Origin: Turicibacter sp. TJ11
GTDB taxonomy: Bacteria > Bacillota_I > Bacilli_A > MOL361 > Turicibacteraceae
NCBI RefSeq assembly: GCF_021497505.1
Contig: NZ_CP069349.1
Coordinates: 521,861-585,860, forward strand
Reading direction: 5' to 3'
DNA length: 64,000 nucleotides
Part shown: in pieces, positions 41,422-49,806 of the stretch
Position numbering within the stretch: position 1 is the first letter of the stretch
Layout of the letters: every line of letters starts with the position of its first letter
The notes under the pieces: generated by a model
The model's input: only the letters and a program-made list of their open reading frames with translations
The model's database searches: none
What the model was told of the DNA's origin: nothing
Translations under genes and position numbers: made by a program

Positions 41422-41448
41422 AAAGCGGACAGATGTTCTGTCCGCTTT
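41422..41448. terminator. Hairpin shared by 126-aa gene and, before IS insertion, nhaC
   Basis: AAAGCGGACAGA-tgt-TCTGTCCGCTTT perfect 12-bp stem. The T run is short. It lies on the far side of the IS from nhaC, so it may be nhaC's displaced terminator. Confidence 0.6.
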
Positions 41449-41512
41449 ATGATTTTCTTGATCATCATGCAAATTATGTAAGTCATGATAGTTGCTTCAT
41501 TCTTTTAATAAA

Positions 41513-41544
41513 AAACAACCATTGAAGATGAGGTCACTGAAAAA
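41513..41544 (+). repeat. Left terminal inverted repeat of IS
   Basis: Begins AAACAACCATTGA and ends CACTGAAAAA; pairs with 43207-43241. Confidence 0.85.
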
Positions 41545-41562
41545 CGCATCACAATAAATGGA

Positions 41563-41598
41563 AACCACTGAAGCAAGAATTGTCTCAGTGGTTTTTCT
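41563..41598 (+). terminator. Terminator inside left end of IS
   Basis: AAACCACTGA / TCAGTGGTTT stem followed by TTCTT. It would shield the transposase from outside transcription. Confidence 0.75.
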
Positions 41599-41645
41599 TA
41601 TACATGATATAATTTTACTATCATTGACATTTTTGGAGGCTCATC

Positions 41646-43274
41646 ATGATTAAAGACTTTGAACAATTATCCTTAAATCTTTCTCAAGGACATCCCTTAT
41701 ACGATAAAATCGTTCCCAAAAATCATCCCTTACGTTTAATCGAGGAACAGATTGATTTTTCATTTGTCACACCGTTACTAAGTGATCGTTATTCCATTGA
41801 TTATGGACGTCCTGCCTATTCTCCTGAAGTCATGTTTAAGTTATTATTCCTTAAAATGCTTTACAATCTGTCGGATGAGCGTGTCATTCAAGAGGCTCAA
41901 GTCAATATGGCTTATAAATACTTTTTGAATTTAGACCCCGAAGATCCACTCATGCATCCGTCTTCCTTAACTAAGTTCAGAAAACTGAGATTAAATCAGG
42001 AGGACATCTTAGAGGATTTATTAGGTGAAGTGATTAACCAAGCGATTCAAAAGAACTTAATTCCATCAAAGACACTGATCATGGATGCCACACATACACG
42101 AAGTCGGTATAAAGTTAAAACTCCCATTGAGAATTTAAGAGAGGTTTCTAAAAATATCCGAAAACAACTTTATCGTTACGTTCCTGAGGTGAAGGATCAT
42201 GTTCCTCCAAAGCTTCATTCCACTGCTTCACTTGAAGAAGAGGTCATTTATACTCAAGAATTAATAGAGTTTTCTCATCGCTATCAAGATAAAAATAGAC
42301 AGATTCAAGAAGCGAGAGAAAAAGCGTTAGATATCCTAAAAAATCGAACCTACCAAGCCATTCTTTCTGTCTCAGATCCAGAAGCTAAAATGGGTTATAA
42401 ATCTAAAACTGAGGCGTTTGCCGGATATAAGACACATCTAGCCATCACGGAGGAGCGTCTCATGACAGCGATTGAAGTGACCACGGGTGAAGTCAGTGAT
42501 GGAAAGTATTTGAAAACATTGGTTGAAAAATCAAAAAAGAACGGGATAGAAGTGAAAGAAGTCTTAGCGGATGCCGCCTATTCAAGTAAAGAGAACTTAG
42601 GGTACATGGAGCAAGAAAATATAACGGCTGTAACGCCGTTAAATCCAATTGTCTTAAATGGTGGAAAACGAGAAGTTGAAGGATTTGAATATAATAAAGA
42701 TGCGGGACAAATGAGATGTCCAGCTGGACATTTAAGTGTCAGAAAAGCCCGTACGGGAAAGAAAAATCAAAAAAAGAATCAGAGTTTAACCTATTACTTT
42801 GAAATAGAAAAATGTAAGCATTGTCCTTTAAGAGATGGGTGCTATAAACCCGGGGCAAAATCTAAAACTTATTCCATGACCCTTAAATCGGACATTCATC
42901 AAAAAGCCATCGACTATCAGAAGACAAATGAATTTAAGGATAGGAAAAAACAACGTTATAAAATTGAGGCGAAAAATGCCGAGTTAAAACAGTCTCACGG
43001 ATTTCAAACATGTAAATTCGCGAGACTTTTCGGCATGAAAATCCAGACCTATTTAACAGCTTTTGTCGTTAATACGAAGAGAATAGTGAAGTTAGTGACA
43101 GAAAAACAAGCGATCTTTCAGATAGGTTTATTGAATCTCATACAAAAAATGGATATGATAGAGAGTAAGGAAAAAGGAGCCTATTATTTTATAAATAATA
43201 AGCTCCTTTTTCAGTGGCCTCTTGAAGATCAATGGTTGTTTCACTTAGGAAAAGTTTTTTATGAGTTAGTGTGA
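41646..43274 (+). CDS. IS1182 family transposase
   Basis: 542-residue DDE transposase. A DUF772 N-terminal domain (YSPEVMFKLLFLKMLYNLSD) is followed by the catalytic core: Asp in TLIMDATHTRSR, Asp in VLADAAYSSKENL and Glu in KIEAKNAELKQSHG. Between the second Asp and Glu is a cysteine cluster (CPAGHL...CKHCPLRDGCYKPG). SD TTTGGAGG. The frame continues through the right terminal repeat and 33 bases into flanking DNA, so the last ~11 residues (HLGKVFYELV) are host-derived, and the stop overlaps the nhaC 3' end on the other strand. The gene looks intact and could be active. Confidence 0.92.
   Translation: MIKDFEQLSLNLSQGHPLYDKIVPKNHPLRLIEEQIDFSFVTPLLSDRYSIDYGRPAYSPEVMFKLLFLKMLYNLSDERVIQEAQVNMAYKYFLNLDPEDPLMHPSSLTKFRKLRLNQEDILEDLLGEVINQAIQKNLIPSKTLIMDATHTRSRYKVKTPIENLREVSKNIRKQLYRYVPEVKDHVPPKLHSTASLEEEVIYTQELIEFSHRYQDKNRQIQEAREKALDILKNRTYQAILSVSDPEAKMGYKSKTEAFAGYKTHLAITEERLMTAIEVTTGEVSDGKYLKTLVEKSKKNGIEVKEVLADAAYSSKENLGYMEQENITAVTPLNPIVLNGGKREVEGFEYNKDAGQMRCPAGHLSVRKARTGKKNQKKNQSLTYYFEIEKCKHCPLRDGCYKPGAKSKTYSMTLKSDIHQKAIDYQKTNEFKDRKKQRYKIEAKNAELKQSHGFQTCKFARLFGMKIQTYLTAFVVNTKRIVKLVTEKQAIFQIGLLNLIQKMDMIESKEKGAYYFINNKLLFQWPLEDQWLFHLGKVFYELV
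43171..43211. terminator. Hairpin terminator at right end of IS, within transposase ORF
   Basis: AAAAAGGAGC-c-TATTATTT and AAATAATA-a-GCTCCTTTTT form a long interrupted stem inside the C-terminal codons. Confidence 0.75.
43207..43241 (-). repeat. Right terminal inverted repeat of IS
   Basis: Reverse complement begins AAACAACCATTGA and ends CCACTGAAAAA. Confidence 0.85.
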
Positions 43275-44650
43275 CGTTTTTCCATCGTCCAACCCGTTGC
43301 AGCTAAAATCAATGAAATGACTGGACATAAAAGATTAAAGAACGCAAAAGGTAAGAAGCTAATCGGATTAACGCCAAGTGTTGCAAGCATATACGAACCA
43401 CAAGTAGTCCAAGGAATTAAAGGCGATGTCACAGTGGCACTATCTTCAATGGCACGTGATAAATTTTTAGCGGCTAAATTTCGTTTCTCATATTCATCTT
43501 TGTACATACGACCTGGCATAACAATCGCTAAATATTGATCTCCCGTTAGAATATTGGTAAAAATACACGTGATAATGGTTGCAAAGACTAAGCCAAATGT
43601 TCCTTTAGCAAATTGTAAAATTTGTGTTGCGATCGTTTCAAGGATACCTGTTTTTTCTAAAACTCCACCAAATGATAGAGCACAGATGACTAACGATACA
43701 GTCCATAACATACTATTTAAACCACCGCGTGTTAATAATTCATCCACCGCTACAACTCCAGTGTGAGATTCAAAACCGTAGTGCATCGCATTCATGACAT
43801 CTCCTAAATTTGCCCCTTGAAAAATCATGGCTAATACCCCACCGAATAACGTTCCAGTGAGTAAGGCAGGTAAGGCTGGAATTTTTAAAATAACCATCGT
43901 AATAACACTAATCGGTGCAAGTAAAAGAATAGGTGATAACGTATGAAAGCTTGATGATAAGGTCGTTTTAATAATATCAATTTGTGCTGTGTCTAATGAT
44001 TGACCAGCATATTTAAACCCAAGAATTGCATATAAAATGATCGAAATGAGGTAGGCTGGAGCAGTGGTGAAAATCATATGTTTAATATGTTCAAATAACG
44101 TTGCCCCCGCCATTGCTGGTGCTAAGTTCGTCGTATCAGATAGCGGAGACATTTTATCACCAAAATAAGCACCCGAAATAATTGCACCTGCAACGACAGG
44201 CAATGGAATACCAAGCGTTTGTCCAATTCCTAATAAAGCAATTCCGACTGTTCCAGCTGTGGTCCAAGATGAACCTGTGGCAATCGAAACAATCGAACAA
44301 ATCAGTAAAGTCGCGACTAAAAAGATTTTAGGAGAAAGAATATTTAATCCCCAATAAATCATTGAAGGGACGACACCGCCTAAAATCCATGTTCCAATCA
44401 GACTTCCGACAATTAGTAAAATTAAAATGGCTTGAATGGCGATCTTAATGGTATCAATAATTCCATCTTCAAGGTCTGACCACTTATGACCAAGGCGATA
44501 AACACCTAAAATAGAAGTGAATGCCGTTGCTAATAAGAGTGGAATCTGCGGATCCACATGAAAAATCATTAGTGATAAGACTAAAATAATGATTAAAAAT
44601 ATGATGGGAAGCAGTGCTTCAAATAGAGTTGGTTTTCGTGTTTGTTTCAT
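43259..44650 (-). CDS. nhaC: NhaC family Na+/H+ antiporter
   Basis: 463-residue antiporter with about twelve membrane helices. Family motifs: ATGSSWTTAGTVGIALLGIG, AGAIISGAYFGDKMSPLSDT and TTNLAPAMAG, which form the ion path. NhaC members exchange Na+ (or malate/lactate in MleN-like members) for H+. SD GAGAGG. A good promoter (TTGCAG/TATATT) gives a leader of about 130 bases with a strong hairpin. The 3' end is 17 bp from an IS. Confidence 0.9.
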   Translation of the reverse strand: MKQTRKPTLFEALLPIIFLIIILVLSLMIFHVDPQIPLLLATAFTSILGVYRLGHKWSDLEDGIIDTIKIAIQAILILLIVGSLIGTWILGGVVPSMIYWGLNILSPKIFLVATLLICSIVSIATGSSWTTAGTVGIALLGIGQTLGIPLPVVAGAIISGAYFGDKMSPLSDTTNLAPAMAGATLFEHIKHMIFTTAPAYLISIILYAILGFKYAGQSLDTAQIDIIKTTLSSSFHTLSPILLLAPISVITMVILKIPALPALLTGTLFGGVLAMIFQGANLGDVMNAMHYGFESHTGVVAVDELLTRGGLNSMLWTVSLVICALSFGGVLEKTGILETIATQILQFAKGTFGLVFATIITCIFTNILTGDQYLAIVMPGRMYKDEYEKRNLAAKNLSRAIEDSATVTSPLIPWTTCGSYMLATLGVNPISFLPFAFFNLLCPVISLILAATGWTMEKRHTNS

Positions 44651-44723
44651 CCGGTCCTCTCCTTTTCATCTCATAAGAAGTTAAATCTATGTTTAGTTTG
44701 AATTCACGGTTTAATATGAAGGA

Positions 44724-44788
44724 TTTGAGTGAGTTGCTTGATTAAAACAAATCATGCGTCACTCAAAATCGAAATTTGACGATTGTTA
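44724..44788 (-). promoter_or_regulatory. Structured leader of nhaC mRNA
   Basis: In the transcript, TTTGAGTGA pairs with TCACTCAAA (44759-44767 with 44724-44732) around an inner GATT/AATC hairpin, and an AATCG/CGATT hairpin precedes it. Na+ and Li+ riboswitch classes are known upstream of antiporter genes, but I cannot match this to one. Confidence 0.35.
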
Positions 44789-44816
44789 ATATAACATGTT
44801 ATGACACGAACTGCAA
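44788..44816 (-). promoter_or_regulatory. Sigma-A promoter of nhaC
   Basis: On the minus strand, TTGCAG (44811-44816) and TATATT (44788-44793) are spaced 17 bases. Confidence 0.65.
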
Positions 44817-44936
44817 ATATTTTTGTAAAATTTTTGAAATTATTACTCAACGAATTGGTTTTATGATAAATCTAAAGTAACTAATAAAAACATATGGAAA
44901 AAATTACTTTTTAAAGAAAAAATATACAGTATTAGG

Positions 44937-44964
44937 TTGCGTTTTTTTGAAAATGTGATATATT
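44937..44964 (+). promoter_or_regulatory. csp promoter and cold-shock leader start
   Basis: TTGCGT and extended -10 TGA-TATATT are spaced 16 bases. The predicted transcript has a leader of about 135 bases, as cspA-type mRNAs do. Confidence 0.5.
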
Positions 44965-45106
44965 AAAGATGTACTTAATAATTCTTTTGGTTTATTTCAC
45001 AGAAGCAATCGAATAGATTTTCTTGGGGTTAGTACTAAGGGTAATGATGTGGGTAGCAAAATAGTATTAAGTAAAAAATTTTTATTTCTTTTCGGAGGTA
45101 TTTATT

Positions 45107-45307
45107 ATGAATACAGGTACAGTTAAATGGTTTAATGCAGAAAAAGGATTTGGATTCATCTCAGTTGAGGGGGGAGAGGATGTATTCGTACATTACTCAG
45201 CAATTACTGGTGAAGGATTCAAAACTTTAGAAGAAGGACAAAAAGTTTCTTTCGAAATCGTTGAAGGAAACCGCGGAGCTCAAGCTTCTAACGTTGTTAA
45301 ATTATAA
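45107..45307 (+). CDS. CspA-family cold-shock protein
   Basis: 66-residue single cold-shock domain that binds single-stranded [22 protein letters not shown] contains RNP1 (KGFGFI) and VFVHYSAI contains RNP2; the C-terminus [12 protein letters not shown] is canonical. Strong SD CGGAGG. The long AT-rich leader suggests post-transcriptional thermal control. Confidence 0.96.
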   Translation: MNTGTVKWFNAEKGFGFISVEGGEDVFVHYSAITGEGFKTLEEGQKVSFEIVEGNRGAQASNVVKL

Positions 45308-45322
45308 TTTCTCAACCAATTG

Positions 45323-45356
45323 TAAAGCTAGTGATCTTTGGACACTAGCTTTTCTT
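45323..45356 (+). terminator. Terminator of csp
   Basis: AAAGCTAGTG / CACTAGCTTT stem with a 9-base loop, then TCTT. Confidence 0.85.
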
Positions 45357-45656
45357 ATGGATTAAAGAAACTACTTACAAGCTTTAGTTCAAGAAAATCT
45401 AAACACCACAAGAAACAAGTTATTAAGAGTTAGTGATTAAACGTTTTTAAAATCATAATTTTTTTGCTACGTCTATATATTGCCTCAATCGTTTGAATTA
45501 TATAAGTTGTTTGAACGTTCCACGAAAAAAACGGGGCGAGACGATTTTAAGGAATGAAAATTTGGGCAACCGAATAAAGTGAGTCATAGACGATAAAGGT
45601 GACCGTAAAGATAGAAGATTAGACAGGACTAATCATCACGAAAGGAGTGTTGAAAA
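45357..45656. other. 300-base gap before MATE gene
   Basis: No gene or recognised element. AT-rich, with a GC-richer patch (near 45525-45545) of unknown meaning. The MATE promoter was not identified with confidence. Confidence 0.4.
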
Positions 45657-47054
45657 GTGGGGCGTAAAGTTAGTTTAACGGAAGGGCCAATCATCAGAAA
45701 TTTAGTTAAGTTAGCTATGCCGATTATGGGAACTTCTTTTATCCAAATGGCTTATAACTTAACGGATATGATTTGGATTGGAAAAGTGGGAAGTAAAGCG
45801 GTCGCTGCTGTTGGGACGGCTGGTTTTTTTACATGGTTAGCGATGGCCTTTATTATGATTTCCAAGATTGGAGCTGAAATTAAAGTCGCTCAGTCAACGG
45901 GAGCGAAACAACTAGATGATACGAAACAATACATTCGAAGTGCGATTCAAATTAATATTTTGTTGGCTGTCATTTACATGATCGGTTTATTACTTTTAAA
46001 AAAACCATTGATTAGTTTCTTTAATTTAGGCGATGCTGAGATTATTCAGATGTCTTATACTTATTTAGAAATTATGGCCTATGTCATGGTATTTTATTTT
46101 ATTAATCCGGTTTTAACGGCGATTTTTAATGGATCAGGAGATAGTAAAACCCCATTTATTATCAATACGATTGGTTTAATTTTTAATATTATTTTTGACC
46201 CTCTTTTAATTTTAGGGTTTGGACCGATTCCTGCGTTAGGTGTTTTAGGTGCTGCTTTAGCAACAGCGGGAGCACAAGTAGTCGTGACGGCTTGTTTTAT
46301 CGCCGTGATGATGAAAAGTCAGTTAAGTTATTTAAAAGTTAATTTGTTTAAAAAGCCAGACATGAAATCAATCAAAGTGTTATGTAAAATCGGATTTCCA
46401 GGGGCAGTCCAAAATGGCGCGTTTACCATTATTGCGATGGTTCTTGGACGTTTAGTGGCGGCCTATGGGCCGGTTTCGATTGCTGTTCAAAAAGTAGGAT
46501 CTCAAATTGAATCCATCTCTTGGATGACAGCGGGTGGATTTTCAACGGCTTTAGGAACGTTTGTTGGACAAAATTATGGAGCGAAACAATATCATCGAAT
46601 TCAAAAAGGATATCGCACGACGCTTGGTTTAGCGATTAGTCTAGGTGTCATCACTACCCTTTTATTAGTATTTGCAGGACAACCTATCTTCAAGTTCTTT
46701 TTAAATGAAAACGAAGCGATTCATCAAGGAACGGATTATTTAAAAATTCTAGGCTATTCTCAGCTATTTATGTGCATTGAAATTACGACACAAGGATTAT
46801 TTAATGGACTTGGGCGAACTTATATTCCATCCATTGTTGGAATTATTTTAACCGGGGCACGCATTCCATTAGCGTATTTGATTGCAACACCACAGCTTTT
46901 AGGAATTAATGGTGTTTGGTGGGCAATTACTTTAAGTAGTGTGGCTAAAGGAATTGTTTTAGTAGCAATTTACTTTTATTTACAAAAAAGAGATCAGTTA
47001 TATGAGCATGAAGAATGGAATGAAACAAGCGCAGATGTTTCAAATGCTTCATAA
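45657..47054 (+). CDS. MATE family efflux transporter
   Basis: 465-residue MATE exporter with twelve helices, of a different subgroup from the one at 27929. N-terminal GPIIRNLVKLAMPIMGTSFI and AYNLTDMIWIGKVGSKAVAA are close to the DinF/NorM-like archaeal-type branch. The second half starts near FGAVQNGAFTIIAMVLGRLV with VGQNYGAKQYHRI. GTG start, SD AAAGGAG 9 bases upstream. Drug or organic-cation export is expected; substrate unknown. Confidence 0.88.
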   Translation: MGRKVSLTEGPIIRNLVKLAMPIMGTSFIQMAYNLTDMIWIGKVGSKAVAAVGTAGFFTWLAMAFIMISKIGAEIKVAQSTGAKQLDDTKQYIRSAIQINILLAVIYMIGLLLLKKPLISFFNLGDAEIIQMSYTYLEIMAYVMVFYFINPVLTAIFNGSGDSKTPFIINTIGLIFNIIFDPLLILGFGPIPALGVLGAALATAGAQVVVTACFIAVMMKSQLSYLKVNLFKKPDMKSIKVLCKIGFPGAVQNGAFTIIAMVLGRLVAAYGPVSIAVQKVGSQIESISWMTAGGFSTALGTFVGQNYGAKQYHRIQKGYRTTLGLAISLGVITTLLLVFAGQPIFKFFLNENEAIHQGTDYLKILGYSQLFMCIEITTQGLFNGLGRTYIPSIVGIILTGARIPLAYLIATPQLLGINGVWWAITLSSVAKGIVLVAIYFYLQKRDQLYEHEEWNETSADVSNAS

Positions 47055-47106
47055 TTAACTTATAAGTGGCTCACTTGAATTTTTAAGTGATTTTCAATCA
47101 TAAATG

Positions 47107-47146
47107 AAAAAGATTCCTTTTTACAATTAGAGGAATCTTTTTTTTC
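47107..47146 (+). terminator. Terminator of MATE gene
   Basis: AAAAAGATTCC / GGAATCTTTTT arms with a 14-base loop; T run. Confidence 0.85.
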
Positions 47147-47267
47147 GTTTCTTCAAAACTAAAAGATAGAAGTGAATCGAGTGATTTTAGCAAGCACCGG
47201 TTTTCATATACATTTAGTGTCTAATTTGATAAAATATAGATAAGATGATGTAGAAAGGGGATATGAC

Positions 47268-49802
47268 ATGAAGATATTAGTCACGGAATTGTTTTTAAGT
47301 CACATCCCTCAAGGGAAAGAATCCTTTGTCCTACAAAAAATGAGTCAGTTTGTTCAGGAATATGAAGCGTCAAAATATAATATGTCGGCCATGCGAGCGG
47401 GTGTGTCGGTTCGAGAAATCAAGCATAATCGAAATGGTCTTCGTATTTTTAAGCTTCGTATTAATAAAGGCGATCGAATTCTTTTTACCTTTGATACGGA
47501 TCGTGTGCGTTCAGAATATCGTCAAGCGATTTTATTTTTAGACTATTGTCATCACGATGATCAATCGATGCAAGGTCGAATGATCGGCGTTACGAATCAA
47601 CAGATAGAAGAATATTTGACAACGGAAGAGTCCATTGATGATTATGTCGATCAACAATATATCAATTTTGATTATGATCCAAATGAAGTCATCACACGCG
47701 TCATCAACGTTGAAACAATGGGACAGCTTTTAGATGAGCGAGATGATAAAGCCATCTACTATTTAAATGATGAACAGTTTCGATGCTTAGCTCCAACGGA
47801 TGCACCCATGTTTATTTTTGGAAGTGCTGGAAGCGGGAAAACGACCATTAATATTCATAAGGCTTTTCTTTTAGCAACTCAGCCAATTAAAATTGCTTAT
47901 TTTACGTATTCTTCTTATTTAGTCGAGGACGCTAAAAAGCTATTTCAAAAAATTATTCAAGAATCCCCTGAATACAAGGGAGAAGAGATTGGTAGACGTG
48001 TTCAATTTTATCATCTCAATGATTATTTATCACAAGAAGTCTCAAGCTATCAAACGGTTAGCTTTGAAGTGTTTCGAACGTGGATCATTGAACGACAACC
48101 GTTATTATTAAAACAACTTGGACTTGGAATTTATGATATTTTTAAAGAAATTCGAGGGATTATCAAAGGGATGATTCCAAAAGAGTGGATTGATTATCGC
48201 ATTGATTTGTCAAATCATTCAGTTCCATCAGATGTCGTTGATATTATTGTTAAAAAGGGACTAGCAACTCGTGAAGACAATATCTTAGTTTTACACGCAG
48301 AAAAGCTATATGAGGCGAAAAGTCGATTTTTAGATCAGTATGAATTGCGAGCTGTTTTATTGATGCATCAATGGTTAGATGATTATCTCATCAATCATCC
48401 GATCCTTCCAAAAGAGATTTATTTAAAGTTAGACGAGCAGTATTGTCTATATACCGTTGCGGAGCGTGAATTGTTATACGAACTCACCCTTCGTTATCAA
48501 AGCTTTTTGCTAGAAGAAGGAAAAGTTGACGAAAATGATTTGGCACGTCTTTTTTTAAGAAAGTTAATGAATCAAGAGATTTCTTTATTTGATTTTGTCA
48601 TTGCCGATGAAATTCAAGACTTAACAGAAATTCAAATTTACTGTTTAATTCGATTAGCGCGTCATCGAAATCATTTGCTATTTACAGGCGATATTAATCA
48701 AACCATTCGCCCGACTTATTTTCATACCGGAAGAATTGAAAGTATTTTAAAAACGTCTAATACACATCTTGATTTTATTAAACATCAGCTTGTTAAAAAT
48801 TACCGAAGTACGAAAGAAGTCGTTGACTTAGCCAATCAAGTCGTGGATCTTCGCATTGAACGACTTGGTTTGAATAAGAAAAATGATTATCATGAGGTTC
48901 CGATTCGTGGGGAGCAATCGCCGATTTTTTATTTTGATCCGAAATCGTTTCAGGAGCTTGTTAAATTTATTGAAACCGGCTTAAATCGTCATTATGTGGC
49001 GATTGTTGTGCCTGATGAAGAAGAAAAGAAAAATTTTGAGCGATTAACCCCGTTAAAAGGGGCTGTCTTTACAGTTGAAGAAATTAAAGGCATTGAAAAA
49101 GATTATATCATTTGTTATAACGTCATGAGTAAGTATCACTTGATTTGGGAAACCATTTTAAATGAAGAGGTCATGTTTCAAAATCAGTATCGTTATTATT
49201 TTAACTTACTTTATGTGGCTTTAACACGAGCTCGTCATCATTTGTGTTTTGTTGAAGAGAAGATGCCACTGTCATTATATGATCGATTAGAAAGTGAATT
49301 TCTATATTTTGACACGTTTGATGAGGCTGAATTAAAGCTTAGTCAATTATCAACGGATAATCAGTTTTATAAGGAAGCCCAACTGTATGAACGTCGAGAA
49401 CTTTATGAACAAGCAATTAGGGAGTATGAGCTATCCCAGTTAGAAGAGGCCACTCATGACATCGCTCGGTGTCAGGCTTTAATTAAAAATAAATCGGGAC
49501 TTCATGTTGAAGCGGGACATGAGTTAATGAGGCTGAAAGAATATGAAAAAGCAGCTCAGTGCTATCGACAAGGAAACGATCATCTAAATTATTTAAAGGC
49601 CTTAGTTTTTCAAGGATTACCTTATAGTCAAATTCAAGCTGAATTTGAACGAGAAGGGAAAGATGTATTGAGCTTTGTCTATCAGCAAGACAAACGAATC
49701 ACCTGGTTAAGGCGATTTAATAAGCTATATTCGATTCATCTGATGAAACAAACGCAGGTCATTGATCAAATGATAAAAAACATAAATGAATTGAAAGGGT
49801 GA
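47268..49802 (+). CDS. UvrD/Rep-like SF1 helicase with N-terminal RelE-like and C-terminal TPR-like regions
   Basis: 844 residues. Residues 1-104 have the RelE/ParE pattern: basic REIKHNRNGLRIFKLRINKG, then DRILFTFD and AILFLDYCHHDDQ. The SF1A helicase follows: Walker A GSAGSGKTT (185-193), Walker B IADEIQDL (Asp447-Glu448), motif III LFTGDINQT, motif IV LVKNYRST and motif VI YVALTRAR (649-656, arginine finger Arg656). A long helical insert separates Walker A and B. Residues ~700-844 hold TPR-like helical pairs (YERRELYEQAIREYEL, RLKEYEKAAQCYRQGN). No nuclease domain seen. It is 4 bases from the next gene. The combination suggests an RNA/DNA conflict or repair role, but the function is unknown. 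SD AAAGGGG. Confidence 0.85.
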   Translation: MKILVTELFLSHIPQGKESFVLQKMSQFVQEYEASKYNMSAMRAGVSVREIKHNRNGLRIFKLRINKGDRILFTFDTDRVRSEYRQAILFLDYCHHDDQSMQGRMIGVTNQQIEEYLTTEESIDDYVDQQYINFDYDPNEVITRVINVETMGQLLDERDDKAIYYLNDEQFRCLAPTDAPMFIFGSAGSGKTTINIHKAFLLATQPIKIAYFTYSSYLVEDAKKLFQKIIQESPEYKGEEIGRRVQFYHLNDYLSQEVSSYQTVSFEVFRTWIIERQPLLLKQLGLGIYDIFKEIRGIIKGMIPKEWIDYRIDLSNHSVPSDVVDIIVKKGLATREDNILVLHAEKLYEAKSRFLDQYELRAVLLMHQWLDDYLINHPILPKEIYLKLDEQYCLYTVAERELLYELTLRYQSFLLEEGKVDENDLARLFLRKLMNQEISLFDFVIADEIQDLTEIQIYCLIRLARHRNHLLFTGDINQTIRPTYFHTGRIESILKTSNTHLDFIKHQLVKNYRSTKEVVDLANQVVDLRIERLGLNKKNDYHEVPIRGEQSPIFYFDPKSFQELVKFIETGLNRHYVAIVVPDEEEKKNFERLTPLKGAVFTVEEIKGIEKDYIICYNVMSKYHLIWETILNEEVMFQNQYRYYFNLLYVALTRARHHLCFVEEKMPLSLYDRLESEFLYFDTFDEAELKLSQLSTDNQFYKEAQLYERRELYEQAIREYELSQLEEATHDIARCQALIKNKSGLHVEAGHELMRLKEYEKAAQCYRQGNDHLNYLKALVFQGLPYSQIQAEFEREGKDVLSFVYQQDKRITWLRRFNKLYSIHLMKQTQVIDQMIKNINELKG

Positions 49803-49806
49803 GAGT

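Larger units (their letters stand above)
41513..43241 (+). mobile_element. IS1182-family insertion sequence, 1729 bp, complete
   Basis: Terminal inverted repeats bound the transposase gene. Left 41513-41544 and right 43207-43241 share the outer 13 bases AAACAACCATTGA exactly and 14 of 15 inner bases (GAGGTCACTGAAAAA against GAGGCCACTGAAAAA); the middle differs in length. No target duplication was found at the chosen ends. Both ends carry internal hairpin terminators (41563-41598 and 43171-43211). Inserted 17 bp beyond the nhaC stop in convergent orientation. Confidence 0.88.
44651..45106. other. Divergent region between nhaC and csp
   Basis: 456 bases. Minus side: nhaC leader and promoter to 44816. 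Plus side: csp promoter at 44937-44964 and ~135-base leader. The middle (44820-44935) is AT-rich with nothing recognised. Confidence 0.6.
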
